Positions 10,934 to 24,131 are shown, numbered from the stretch's first letter. The stretch is 64,000 nt of DNA from Kalmusia sp. IMI 367209 (GCA_027946365.1 JAPEUQ010000013.1:1116001-1180000), one strand, 5' to 3'. Translations and numbers: made by a program. The notes: generated by a model not told the origin, from the sequence alone.

Positions 10934-12041
10934 AGGTGGATGGAAAGATGGGAAAGGTGGTGGTGGTGGCGCGGGAAGGGGTCAATTGGAGGCGGGTGTG
11001 AGTATTGGAATGCTCGTCGAGGTGGATGTATGCTCGTCGAGAACCTTTATATATTTCCTCGAGTGCTTGTCTGCCTCCGTGGAAAGCGACGTCATGCTTT
11101 CTTAAACCTTTAAAGATATCGTATGCAGTCCTCGTATTGGTGTGGCGGCGTACTACCACGAGAATTTACCCGCAAAGTGTTGTACCATGTTGAGAATGCC
11201 CATTGCTGCAGGAACTCAGAAACCCAAGACGGATGTCCTCATGCCCGCCCAAATCCCCTGATCGTCCCGATATCTTCTGCGGGGGATCGACAATGCAGTG
11301 ATCGGCATCTTCGTAAAGGAGCGCTTCAATCATCATGGTCCTCGTATTCAGGCAAAGCGGACTTCAAGAGCAGGATTGCTGACCACTTTGCACCACTAAA
11401 ATCAACAAACTCTGCGCAGATCAAATGATACCCAAATGATTCATTAATACTGATCTGCCTACTGAGCTATCGCCATCATTACTACCAGGTCGTCCCCGCG
11501 ACCATGACCGTTAGCTCCACCACCAGGCTCCCAGCCAGCGAGACTCGCATAAATCTCTCTGCAGTACGATATCCGCACTAGCTATGCTGTGATGCTGAAA
11601 AGCCTGCGTGATTGAGGCACGTGCCAACAGCCGTCCACAGCTAAGCCTCTCTTAAACACAACCGAAAACTCCACTTCGCTTCGGAACCATCCAAAGGCGG
11701 TGGTGATAAGCAACCCAGTTGAACTCCGAAGATATGCAGGGGTATCGATGCTCAAGATAAAGTCAAAAATAGTAATGAAATTCGCTCCGTGCAATGACTG
11801 CAGTGGCTACACTCTCCGTGTGGTTTTACGAATGCCCGGCTGACGAAGCAAGGCCGTTGATAAAGGTAGGTAGAAGCAAAGAAAAATATTTGAAGAATGG
11901 CACTGTAGAGTTAGGTGTGACGGAAAGGGGCGAAGACGAGACACCTCGCGTCTGCCGTACTACTTGGAAGCTCCTTTTACGGTGTTAGGTCATCGCCAGG
12001 CCTTGACTGTGTCAAGGTATATGCGTGACGGTTTTACAGGG
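10934..12041. other. Intergenic region with promoter of the secreted peptide gene
   Basis: The minus-strand TATATAAAG at 11053-11045 suits the gene that starts at 10921. Further right the sequence has scattered short open frames without family resemblance. The end near 12042 is the 3' boundary of the Red1-like gene. Confidence 0.45.
11045..11053 (-). promoter_or_regulatory. Putative TATA box of the secreted cysteine-rich peptide gene
   Basis: TATATAAAG on the minus strand, about 125 bases upstream of the ATG at 10921. The intervening leader is C/A-rich, as in strongly expressed fungal genes. Inspection only. Confidence 0.45.
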
Positions 12042-15000
12042 TCACAAATTGACCACTCTAGTGTCGTCCTTCAGGAATTGGCGACGGTAATTGGCGATCT
12101 CCATGGCAATACCATTGGGATCTTTCGTGTTCTTCTGTCGCAGGTCCTTCAGAACACCTCGCAGACCATCGTTCCAACGTTGCCTCTCCTCTTGCGTCTT
12201 TCCGGGATTCGCGGTTCCGAGCTGTACTAGTAGCTTCTCACCTAGATGAAGCGTTCAAGTCAGTTCTGCGTACAGAGGATGCTAAGTACAAACAAATCGA
12301 GCCCATCGCTGGAAACGCACCTGTAATAGTCATGGCCCGAAAATGTTGGTCTGCGCAGGTTTCATCATTACAAGTAGCACCTAAGGCTTCAGTTGCACAG
12401 AGCGGGATATCTGGGTCAATCTGATGACTGAACGTCATGGATAAGAACCCGCCAGGGACGTCTTGCGGATAGTTTGGATGGTAGCGGAACGACTTGAAGA
12501 GCTTTAGAGGGCTCTCGTAGGGCACGAACATTCGTGCCTCATTTTCATCGTACGAAGTTGCATCCTTCTCACCGTTAGCCAAATTGACACTGAGGAGAAG
12601 CACATACTGATTCCTGTATGACTGATGCCACTGCTGAAGCTTGTGGTTGCAATTCTGGTGCCAGATCGTCAGTGATATTCAAAGATGACACGGCTTGTTT
12701 GCTACTGGGCCCAGAAGTAGGTTCCTTTGACTCGTCCTCATCAGCAGATTCTGATGTTGCGTCCGAACCAGACTCGTCCTCAGAAGAAGAGGATATGTCC
12801 ATTTCTCCCTCTTCAATCTCTCCCCCTCGTAGAGCATTTGGTTCGGACCCAGTAGCCGCCGGCATATTGGATTGAGAATCCAACATCGTTTGGTCAACGT
12901 CCGGCGGCTCATATACATCCTCGTCTTCGTGCACTGGTGATGCAGTAGAGGACTTTACAGACGAAGCTGGAGACTTCATGATGATATTGCTTTGCTCTGT
13001 AGCTTCCAGAACCTGAGTCTGGGCATACGCCTGGGGCTCTTCCGGCTCATAGTCTTCTTCATCGGACTCTGACATTGCCACTTCGCCCTCTTCTGATGGA
13101 GATGATGCGTCTACCAAAGGTTTCGACGCAACGTCGAACTGATCGGTCTTACTAACGATAGTGGCAGGTTCAGGGGAATAAAAATCCTCTTCATCGTCAA
13201 CCGGTGTTGTCGACTTGGTCAGACCGCGAGGTGCCGGTATAGGCCCAGAAGACATAGACGAATTGGTCCCCTTTAATGGAACGCGTTTTCCTGGCTGATT
13301 GGCAGTCTCTTGGTCGGTCACGCTATGTGGCTTCGTAGCACTCGATGGCGTCGAGGGGAGAGAGAAGGACGGATTGATTCCAGGAATGCTGGTTCGGGTA
13401 ACAGAGTTTGCTTCTTCTGGCAGATGTGATAAGTCATGGTTAGCGCCTTCTATCGCGCGGAAATTTTCTTCGCGTGCTGGCTCAGCTGTCATTGCTGAGG
13501 AATGTACCGTAGTAGGAAAGTTGGGTCTCGTTAAGCGATTTCCGAGAGCCTCCTCCTGTTCACGCACAATCTCAGCTTTCTTAGCCTGCAATTCAGCGTG
13601 CGGCATTCCTTCTGTATCAATACCAAGACTTTCCAGTTCTTCCTGAAGCTGCTCTTTGTCATGTCGCATTTTTGCATCATTCGCAGTGAGCAGCTGCATC
13701 TCCTTTGTGAGCTGAGCCAATTTGGCAGCATTCTCCGCAATCTCAGCATCTAAAGCGGGTATTTGAGCTTCAATCTCTGCTTTGCGTTGTCTCTTTGGTG
13801 CCCTGACCAGTTCTTGGGTAACGATCGGTGTGAAACCGGTTACGTTTTGGTGCATTATTTGAACCGGAGAAGCTTGTACACTCGTAGACACGGAATGGCT
13901 TGAAAGGCTCTGTTTATTCGTGGAGGCCTTGAATGGGGACATGACGGCGGCGGCGGATTGGTGGGCTTGTCTCTTTTGCTCCTCCATTGCCTCCATCTTT
14001 TTCTGCAAACGCTCTTTCAAGGCAGCCATTTTCCTCTCCTTGTCTTCCAGCTCTTGACTACGTGCAATGCTAGACGGGGTTTGCGGACCCGGGGTACTCA
14101 CGGCAGAGACTGACGGGTTAACAGATGTAGGTACAGATGGTAAAGCGGTCGTCATTGAAAGACCTTGTGCACTTTCAAACCCATTCTGAACAGGAACTGA
14201 AGGAGTCATAGAAGCTAGCCCGACATTAGAATCGTCAACATCCATTTCGTCCACGGGTTGAGTATCACTGGCAGCTGTGACCTTTCGTTCAGAGTCCAAA
14301 GCAACTTGAGAACGAGATGCATAATCTGCTAATGGACCATCGGTAGGCAACGTCCGTTTTCGGTTGGTAAGTCCCGGAGTGGTGGGGGCCTGCGAAGGTT
14401 GCGCAATCGGAGGAAAGGTCATGAACAAACCTGGTATATGGCTAAACGGCGAGGGAGAGGTGGTTCGGGGAGTAGAGATGTTCTGAGTGGGAGACGACAT
14501 TTGCTGGATGCCTTCAGGTCGAGACACGGAAGAGACACTAGGGGCAGGTCCAGTCGTTGGGAGTTTAACCGTTGGAGGTGCTGCTGGAGAAGACGAATTC
14601 TTCTTCAGAGACTCAATACGTTGTCGAATCAATTCGGTCATCCGCGCTTTCTTTTGTGCCTCGGTTGGTTGATCCACGTTATCGCCAGCCGCCGGAAGTC
14701 CGAGTGTAGAAGCAGGCTTGGCAACAGTTGATGCTGGTGGCGGGGTCTTCCGGGGCGGAGTGACCTTCATTCCGGCATTTTTAGCCATTTTCGCTGCTTG
14801 CAAGCGTGCAATATACTCCTTACGGTCGCCCGCTGGCGATGGAACTGATTTGTTTGGTGGAGCAGGTGGTACGCTAGTGTTCACGATGGTGGTCGGTTTT
14901 AAGCCGTTCGTAGCTAACGCTACCGGATGAGCAGCAACGCCTTCTCCATTGCTAAAGTGAGGCTGTGCATTACCGTTGTGCGTAGGAAGCGAAGGTACAG

Positions 15001-15903
15001 GTTCTGGTTCGGAGGGAAGATTTAGGCTTCGATAGAGACCTCGAAGCTGACTTGCATCCAGATCTTCGGCAGCAAGCGTGTGGTAGCCAATATTATTGTT
15101 ATGGAGAAGCTTAATAAACTTCTTTGCCTCACCCCGATTGTCGGCAGGTTCTGACGTCTTTTTTCGTGATGTAGCCTGGAATACCTGGCCTGCGGCCGGC
15201 TGGTTAGGATTATAGGCCTCTTGTTGAGAGACTGAAGCAAATTTATCCTTATCAGTGGTGTCCAGAGGAACCGAGCGTGGGGCAACAGGATACGTGCGAC
15301 CATTAACAGCGGGAGACTGGGCCACGCGGTCTCCTTCACTGACTTCCCCTTCCTCTTTGTCATTGTCCATTACATTGGCAAAGCGCTCGTTCGAAACCGG
15401 CAGTGGGAACTGGTTTGACTGCATAGCCTGTATCGCAGGGTATGGTATCGTGGGCGGCGTGGGCAATGGATTTGCAGGCGTCGCATTCTGATAGGGCGTC
15501 TGGATCGACGGGTTCGAGATGAAATTCAACCCCGGTATCGGTGCATTCTGCATCATCATATATGGGAGCTGCTGCATATCGAATTGCATTTGATTCCACT
15601 GCTCTGGTGTCGGGTAATCCGATGGCCATCCTATAACCTGTTAGGGCGAATCGTTGCACAGGACAGTGACTTGAGCAAAGACGATCGGTACGGAATCAGG
15701 GCTCTGGACAGCTCTGAGTTTTACAGTGATCCGGGAAACCACTTACCAGACGGGTGCTGTGGCTGTTGAGGCTGTTGAGGCTGTTGAGCAGTCGCATTCG
15801 GCGCTTGAAAGTTTAGACCAGGTATATTCCACGTCGGTGGCGGCGGGACAAAGGTGGTGGTGGGCGGAGGTTGGTACGTCTCGGTAGGGCCGTTTTTGGG
15901 CAT
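12042..15903 (-). CDS. Red1/ZFC3H1-type zinc-finger scaffold protein
   Basis: Probable scaffold of a nuclear RNA-surveillance assembly, by analogy with fission yeast Red1 (MTREC) and human ZFC3H1, which connect a Mtr4-like helicase to the nuclear exosome. Exons 15903-15747, 15630-12608, 12564-12321 and 12241-12042 give about 1207 aa. The C-terminal part carries the diagnostic putative zinc-finger module: YESPLKLFKSFRYHPNYP, then PLCATEALGATCNDETCADQH (Cys-Cys-Cys-His). It is followed by a helical tail (EKLLVQLG, RWNDGLRGVLKDLR, IANYRRQFL). The middle holds coiled coil near residues 540-720 and acidic low-complexity blocks (EEGEVAMSESDEEDYEPEE, GGEIEEGEMDISSSSEDE), as in Red1 relatives. The N-terminus is Pro/Gln-rich. 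The acceptor at 12565 could equally be 12568. Length and domain order fit fungal orthologues. Confidence 0.85.
15761..15787 (-). repeat. Three tandem 9-bp units encoding Gln-Gln-Pro
   Basis: GGCTGTTGA on the plus strand occurs three times in direct succession, giving QQPQQPQQP in the N-terminal region of the Red1-like protein. It is a simple in-frame coding microsatellite. Confidence 0.8.
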
Positions 15904-16488
15904 CTGGTCGAGAGTGTTGTTCCCGTTGCAGAGCTGGCTGAGGAGAGAAAGGAAACGGCAGGCTGAACGGTGGTTGCCAATTCGTAGTCATGTTGGCGAC
16001 AGGCGCGCGCGCTGAGGACAACGTTGACACGAGCGCGCTGTAGTGGAGGGAAGGAGGGTCCTATGATCAACGCATCTGGCAACAGGGCAGCCGACGCGTC
16101 TGCAGGAGAAGAGGGAGAGAATGAATCAGGTGAAGGCCGGGGAATGCGGCGAGGGCGTGGATGTGAAATCGCTCGAAGAAGAAAGGTGAGGATCGCCATG
16201 CGGCGCGGCATTAGCCTTGAATTGCTGTCGATTATGTAATGATGTGCAGTCGCCCAAGAAAGTTAGAACGCGTCAGTGTTGGTAAACAACTCAAGTAGCA
16301 TCCCGCCTTTACGCAGCAGCTGGCATCGCCGCTTTCACTTCGACGTCTGCGATTCGTACCCTTGTACATAGTTGTAATTGGGGCTTCGTACAGGGCGTTT
16401 CTTCTAGTTTTCTTTTTATTATTCACCCCCCCGCAGAATGCGTGTAACCCCGTCGCACCTACCCTAACGCCAACATCCACATCACACG
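15904..16488. other. Divergent promoter, Red1-like and myosin genes
   Basis: This 585-bp stretch separates two divergent start codons. On the minus strand near 15990 an ATG opens MTTNWQPPFSLPFPFSP in a frame one base off from the annotated Red1-like start; it may be coding or leader. No other feature seen. Confidence 0.4.
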
Positions 16489-19400
16489 ATGAGCGCGCCA
16501 CGATTTCGGCACAGTCCCTTTGCCAGGAACTCGCCGTCACCATCACCGTCGCCTGCTCCAGCACCACTGTCTTCCCGTCCGAAGTCCGCTCTCATCTCGT
16601 CCCCGCTGGCGGGAGAGCAGCCCGCCATGGCCCACGCTCGCAATCAGTCTATCACCCAGCTGAGCAGCCCCGCGATAGCGCGCAGTGATTCAACCCATAG
16701 ACGTGCCAATTCGAACCGCAATAGTACACCTGCCGGTACTTTTGCGCCTCAGTTCATAGCCGACGGTTCTCAGGACATACCGGAAGTACGAGGGATTGAG
16801 GGAGAAAACGACTTCTCAGGCAAGCGCTATGTCTGGCTACGAGACCCGAAAACTGCTTTTGTGCGGGGCTGGGTAGTTGAAGAACGACCAGGGGGGGTCA
16901 ACTGCTGGTACAATGTGACAACGGCGACCAGCACGAAGTCGATGCAGAGTCTGTCGACAAGGTCAATCCGGCCAAGTTCGACAAGGCTAATGATATGGCT
17001 GAGCTCACGCACCTCAACGAGCCTTCGGTCATCCATAATCTGCACATGCGTTACCAAGCAGACTTGATCTACGTACGTTCTGCATGATGTACATCAGTCC
17101 CTCCACTAATTGTCTGCAGACATATTCCGGGCTTTTCTTGGTGACAGTAAATCCATACTGTCCGCTCCCCATCTATTCCAGAGAGTATATCAACATGTAT
17201 CGGGGGAGGAGTCGAGACGAGACCAAGCCACATATTTTCGCCATGGCCGACCAGGCATTCCGAAATTTGGTAGATGAGGGTGCCAATCAAAGCATTCTAG
17301 TCACGTGAGTTATTCAAATCTTCTCACGAGCTTTGTGTTGATGAAGTATAGTGGAGAATCCGGTGCCGGTAAAACGGAGAATACCAAGAAGGTCATCCAG
17401 TATCTGGCTGCGGTCGCGACCTCAGATACACCACGCGGAAAATCGGGAGGTAGGCAGCATTCGAATCTTTCCGAGCAGATACTCCGCGCAAACCCTATCC
17501 TCGAAGCCTTCGGTAACGCCCAAACCGTTCGGAATAACAATTCGTCTCGTTTTGGTAAATTCATTAGAATTGAATTCACTCGCTCCGGCCAAATTGCTGG
17601 TGCCTACATCGATTGGTATCTGCTAGAGAAATCCAGAGTCGTTAGGCTCAATTCGAACGAACGAAATTATCATGTGTTCTACCAACTCCTCCGTGGCGCA
17701 GACCACCAGATGAAGCGAGACTTTCTCTTGGACGGCCTAGATGTGGAAGACTTTGATTACACCAAGCATGGCAACGATGCCATTTCGGGTGTTTCCGACC
17801 GAGATGAATGGAACATGCTAATTGAGGCTTTTCATGTCATGAACTTCTCAGACAAGGATCAAGCTTCGATCTTGAAGACGATCGCGGCTGTACTCCAACT
17901 GGGTAACATGAAAGCTATCAAAGAGAGTCGACGAGCAGATCAGGCTGCATTCGACCCCGAATCGGTCGAGCAGGCGCAAAAGGTATGCCAGCTTCTAGGG
18001 ATACCAATGGAAGATTTCGTCAAGGCGCTTCTGCACCCACGCGTGAAGGCGGGCCGAGAGTGGGTAGAGAAGGTCCAAACACCAGAACAGGTCAATCTTG
18101 CCATCGATGCTCTTGCAAAGGGTATCTATGAGCGGGGCTTTGGTGACCTTGTGGATCGTATCAACAGCCAATTGGACCGTACTGGATCAGGTGGCGATGA
18201 CTCCCACTTCATCGGTGTACTTGATATTGCCGGTTTTGAGATCTTCGAAGAAAACTCTTTCGAGCAGCTGAATATCAACTACACAAATGAGAAGTTGCAG
18301 CAATTTTTCAACCACCACATGTTCGTTTTGGAACAGGAAGAGTACGCCCGTGAGCAGATCGAGTGGAAATTCATTGATTTTGGTCGCGATCTTCAACCAA
18401 CTATCGATCTCATCGAGCTTCCGAATCCCATCGGCATCTTCTCTTGTTTAGACGAAGATAGTGTTATGCCGAAAGCTACCGACAAGAGCTTCACCGAGAA
18501 GCTACATTCTCTGTGGGATCGCAAAAGCACCAAGTACAAGCGCTCGCTTCTCAAGCAGGGTTTTATGCTTACGCATTATGCTGCTGAAGTCGAATATTCG
18601 ACTGAAGGCTGGCTGGAAAAGAACAAAGACCCTTTGAACGATAATGTCACTCGCTTGCTTGCTACTTCTTCGGACAAGCATATTGCGAACCTTTTCGCGG
18701 ATTGTGCAGACTCGGATGATGACCTCGGAGGGGCACGAAGTCGTGTCAAAAAGGGCTTGTTTCGTACTGTGGCACAGCGACACAAGGAGCAGCTCTCCGC
18801 CCTAATGACACAACTCCATTCGACGCATCCTCATTTCGTACGTTGCATTCTACCTAATCATAAGAAACGGCCAAAGCAGTTTAGTGCCCCTCTGGTGCTC
18901 GACCAGCTTCGATGCAACGGTGTGTTGGAAGGTATAAGAATCGCCCGTACTGGATTTCCCAACCGACTCCCATTCGTAGAATTCAGACAACGTTACGAGG
19001 TTTTATGCAACGATTTACCCAAGGGTTACCTTGAGGGTCAGGTCGCGGCGAAGATGATCCTCGAAAAACTCCATCTGGATACTGCGCTCTATCGTGTTGG
19101 CATTACCAAAGTCTTCTTCCGTGCAGGTGTACTAGCAGAATTAGAAGAGCAGCGAGATGCTCTTATTCGTGACATCATGACCCGTTTCCAGTCGGCTGCC
19201 AGAGGCTTCATTCAGCGTCGAATTGCCCACAAACGCCTCTACCGAGCCGAGGCGACCCGAATAATTCAGCGAAACTTCCAGGTCTACCTGGATCTGCAGT
19301 CGAACCCTTGGTGGAGGCTCTTTGTTCGCATGAGGCCGATGCTGGGAGCGACTCGTCAAGCTGCCGAAGTCAAAAAGCGGGACGAGATGATCCATCAGCT

Positions 19401-22400
19401 TGAGGAAAAAATGCAGCAAGAAGCAGCAGATAAGCAAAGAGTCGAAGACGACCGTCGCCGGGCGGAGATGGACATACAACGTATTCAAAAGACTCTAGAA
19501 AGTGAACGTGCTCTGGCTCTTGACAAGGAAGAGATCTTCAAGCGCCTTCAGTTTCGTGAAGCAGAGCTGTCAGAGAAACTCGCCGAGGCGATTGAGGATC
19601 AAGACAAGCTTGAGGACCAGCTGGATGTACTCATGGATGCCAAGAAGAAGGCGGAGGAGCAAGCTGAGCTCTGGCGAAGTGAGCTTGAACAAGCGGGCCA
19701 GATCATTGGAAATCTCGAAGGTGAAAAGCAAGATCTGGAAGACCAGTTGACGAAGCTGGATCAACAATTATTAGATCTGGAGAACGCAAAGTCTGAACGC
19801 AGCCAAGCGGAAGAATCTTTGAACCAAGAAGTCAAGATGTTGAAGAGCCATCTCTCTTTGAAGGAACGGAAGCTCCAGGATCTAGAAACAAAATTACTGA
19901 AAACAGATCAAGATTTAGATATCAAGCTTGCGGCCTCAAACAAGGAACTCCAGACTACGAAAAAGCAGGTAAAAGATCTAGTTGATGAGAATCGCCAAAT
20001 ACGCCAACAGATTGCCGATCTTTCATCCACTTCTACAAGCTACGAGGATTTAATCAGGCGTAAGGAGAGCGAGCTTGCAATTCTCAAGACAGACTTGAAG
20101 AATTATGAATCCGATCGTCAAACTTTCGATAGCGAAAAACGAACCTTGGCCTCAAAACACGACGATTTACAAAGCCGTCTCCGCGACGCGAAAGCAGAGC
20201 TTGACGTAATGCGTTCCCAAAAGCAGCACCTCGAACGTGAAGCGGCAGATGCTAAGCGCTTATTGGAGGAGAAGATATCTGAAGACGCCAAGTCTGGTGA
20301 AGGACGCCGACTCCTTGAGGAGCAAATCGAAGACCTTAAAAATCAGTTGTTCGAGGTACAACGTGAGCTTAGCCGTGAAAGACAATCCCGCGATGATGTT
20401 GAGCTGCTTGGAGAACACAAGTATGACACGTTAAAACGCGATTTCGACGCACTGAACGAGTCCAAGATTACTATTGAGAAGGAGATGTACGTACAACAAG
20501 ATGTATTACGAAGGACTACCGAATCTCGCATTGTGGCAGAGAAGGAGCGGAAAGACTACCAAAACGAACTACGTAGCCTCCGCGAGAAATTCCTGAAGCT
20601 ACAGGAAGAAAAGCTAGATGCCGACGCGGCTGCGGAACGCACACAAAGTAGGCTGGCTATGGAACGACAAGCAGTCCTAAGCAAGGAACTTGAGGCCAAA
20701 GATCAGCAACTGGATCAATTTGAGGCAGAGCGGAACGATCTTGCCGAACAAGTCCACAATTTAACGCAGATGCTCGCCGACTCAGACTCCTTCAAACTCC
20801 GCAACGATCAACAGAAGGAACGCCTTGAACGGGAGCTAGTCACAATAAAGGGCCGTCTAACCGCATCAGAAAACGATAACCGGGCTTTGCTGAACAAGCT
20901 CCAGCAGAAGAACTTGGACATCGCGCGGACCAACTCGCGAGCCGGCGACTCTCAACGTTCTCGAATTGCGCAGCTCACTTCCGAAAAGGGCAAGACTGAA
21001 GAAGAAAACAAGCATCTCATACACCAGCTAGAAGATGCTCAATTGACAATTGCGTCCCTAGAGAAGCAGAAGGAGAAGCTCTCGCTTAGCCTGGAAGATC
21101 TCAATCATGAGGTCACCAGGGAGCATAAGACTAGCCGCAATGCAGAGAAGACATCATCTACCATTGGCCTCCAACTAGCAGATGCCAATCGAAAGCTCGA
21201 AACCGAAAGACAACTACGAACCCAAGCCCAAGCAAATACACGCGCGGCTCAGTCATCGTTAGACAATAGCAATAGCGAGCTGGAGGAGTGCCGAAATCAG
21301 CTGGTACTTCTTCGGAAGGTATTCAACCCTGAGACTGCTGACGTTCCCATTACCTACGAAGCGGCAAAACCCGACATTTCTCGAGCGGTAGACTTTGCTG
21401 AACGCTTGGAGGCTGCGAACCAGGCTCTACGTGTGGCAACCGAACGTTACTCTCGAGCTGAAGCTCAGCTAGATGAATTGCGCGACAGGCATGAAGACGA
21501 GTTAAACGAAATGGATACTCGACATACTAACTCGAAGCGAGCCTTACTAGAGGAGATGAATAGTAGCCAGGTAAATCAAGTCAACGCCCGCCAGACCCCT
21601 ACACACCAGCGCAAAGATAGCGAGACTCGAAAGCCATTTTCACGTACGAATACGCCGACGAACCAGAGACATATCAGCAATGCCACAAACAATTCTGCGA
21701 GATCTGACCGCACAGTCGATACCGTTATTCTCAATAATCGAATGGATCTTGCCGCAGAACTAGAACAAGTCCAAACCCAGTTACAAATGTCGGAGATGCG
21801 CAATCGACACCTTCAAAGTCAGCTTGATCGCTCCCCTGTTCGCAATGGTTGGCAGGATGATAGCCCTTCGGTCCGTCGCGTGCAGAAGCTTGAACGCGAG
21901 AACTACCGTCTTCATGACATGCTCGACGACTCAGCAAAAAAGGTTTCCTCATTGGAGCATAGCCTACGGTCTGGAGAGTTGTCATACAAGGAAGTGCAAA
22001 CGAAATCGCACGAAGAATTGTTCGATCTACTGAATTCCCAAGAGCATTCTAGGAAATCATTAGTCCAAGCTCACAACGCCACTGTGAATGAGCTTGCTGA
22101 AGCTAAGACAGCATTCGATGAGGTAAAACGTTCTAAGGTCTCTCTAGAAATTGAGCTTCGTGACGCAAAGTCAGAACTAGATGACTTCCTCGATGAACGC
22201 GAGCAGGAGCAAGCAAACCATAACCAGCTTCTCCAGGAATTTGCTGATCTTCAGATCCGGTTAGACAACGAGACGTCAAAACTAGTCGATGTCACTTCGA
22301 GCCTTGACTTGTACAAAAATCGAGCAGACGAGTATTTCAACAAACTTGAACAGGCGGAAATTGCCGTTCTGAAGGCGTCCCGGGCAGAGCAGTTCGCTAA

Positions 22401-23898
22401 AACACAAGCACGCGAAGCCGAGGAGACGTGCGCTACGATCATGGCAGAACGGAAGCAAATGGACGGCATGATAGAAGACCTGCAACGACAAGTGCAACAG
22501 CACGAGGAACGCGCAGAGGACCTTGCTACAGATCTTGAAAGTGCTCTGCAAACGAAGAAGCGTCTTCAAAATGAGCTCGAGGATTACCGAAGCCAGCGTG
22601 CACACGATATTGAGGATACAGAAACCTCTATCGAACAGACGCGCAAGAAGTATCAAACCGAACTCTCCGCATTGACCCACGAGCTTGATCTAGAGCGCGA
22701 AAACGTCATCTACGTCCGTGAGGAAAATGGACGCCTTCGAGAAGAGATTGAAGAGCTGAGAAATAAGTGGGATGATGAGGTCCTTAATTCGTCAACTTGG
22801 GCCAAGGAGAAGAGCAGGCTCGAGATGACGCTTCAAGATATTTCAAATTCGCGCGACGAGGCAGCCAATGCCCACAACGAAGCGCAGTCGAAGATCGTGA
22901 GCCTGCTTTCGCAAGTGCGCAACCTTCGCACGAATGTCGATGACATAGCTGCTGAACGCGACTCTGCAATCGAAGAGAAGAGGCGACTCGAAGTGCGTCT
23001 TCAGGAGGCGGCTGACAAGCTTGAGGACTTGTCGAATTCAGAATCCCCAGCTATGCGGAATGCTGCCACTTACGATCGTGAGCTTCTTGAGCTCAAATCC
23101 GGCCTTGCCCAACAAGAAGACATTGCTGCGGCCGCCGTTGGAAAAATGAGGCGGGCCGAGGCGCTCGCCCAGGAGATTCAGAAAGATATTGTGTCCGAGA
23201 GGGAAGCTAATGTCCAGTTGCACAGAGACAAGGCCGCCGTTGAAAAGAACTTGAAGGATCTGCAGCTACGACTTGTCGATTTGGAAACCAAAGGATATAC
23301 TGGTTCAGCCGGCAAAGACGTCAGGTTCCTCCACGGTCGTATCCAAGAAGTAAGTCGTGAGCCTCCTTAAAACTGATGCAAGTGCTAATGAGATGCGTAG
23401 CTCGAGAAAGCCCTCGAAACCTCTGAAGCGACGCGTCTGTCTGAATCACGCAGCGTTCGCAGTGTTGACCGAACGGTTAAGGACCTCCAAAACCAAATCG
23501 AACGCCGGGACAAGCAGAACGTCTCTGTCATGGAGGATCTGAACAAGGCACGAGACAAGATCTCCAACCTTCTCTCCACCATCGACGAACTCCAATCCTC
23601 CGACTCTACCAACCATCTCGCCGCTAAACGTGCCGAGCGTGAGCTTCGCGAGGAGAGGGAAAAGACACTACGTCTCGAGCGCGAGCTTGAAGGCTGGAAA
23701 GGTCTCCGCGTTGAACGTCGTAGCGCACTCGGTGTCCCCGGCGCCGGCAGCGAAGCCGGCGACAACCGCAGTCGTCGAGGCTCATCCATCGGCCTATTGA
23801 TGGGTGAGATGGGCGAAATAGCAGCCAATGAAAAGGGTAAGGTGGGGAGTCTGCGTGGGGGGCTTCGACGCATCTCCGGCACGAAGGGTTTTTTGTAG
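16489..23898 (+). CDS. Class II myosin heavy chain, frame broken in exon 1
   Basis: Conventional myosin II heavy chain: an actin motor for septum formation and contractile ring assembly. Exons 16489-17072, 17120-17304, 17352-23349 and 23401-23898 are separated by introns of 47, 47 and 51 nt. If the exon 1 break is mended the product is about 2421 aa, close to other filamentous-fungal myosin II. The N-terminal SH3-like subdomain is followed by the motor: P-loop GESGAGKTENTKK (split by intron 2), switch I NNSSRFGKF, switch II DIAGFEIFEENSFEQLNINY and the C-terminal motor segment LRCNGVLEGIRIARTGFPNR. Two IQ-like helices follow (FQSAARGFIQRR, IIQRNFQVYL), then WWRLF and roughly 1500 residues of coiled coil with a short break rich in Ser/Thr/Pro. 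The frame shifts at a run of seven G (16891-16897): one more G joins VVEERP to LLVQCDNG. The stop at 23896-23898 is also probably artificial (see the adjoining entry). Confidence 0.93.
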
Positions 23899-24131
23899 TA
23901 GGTGGGACCTCGGTGAGGGGATGGAAGAGGTCCGGGCACCTGAATCCAACTGTTGAGGAAGATGTGGAATCTGAACGGGCGGATGAGGATGGTGATGATC
24001 GAACGTTAGTTGAGGAGGAGTTTGAGAAGGAAATAGAGATCACGGATGATGAGGCCAATGATGTTGAAAAGGGTGGACTCAAGCGGAAGAGGACTATCAG
24101 GGTCATAATCAGGTCCAGGGCGTTCTTGTAG
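23899..24131 (+). pseudogene. Probable out-of-frame C-terminal extension of the myosin tail
   Basis: Directly after the myosin stop, the +1 frame is open for about 78 codons to a stop at 24129-24131. Its product is strongly charged and coil-like: VEEDVESERADEDGDD, LVEEEFEKEIEITDDEAND, then a basic end GGLKRKRTIR. The two frames meet in a run of six T (23889-23894); one more T would give a continuous reading KGFFVVGGTS. The composition matches a myosin tailpiece rather than a separate gene, which would also lack an ATG at its start. Confidence 0.55.
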
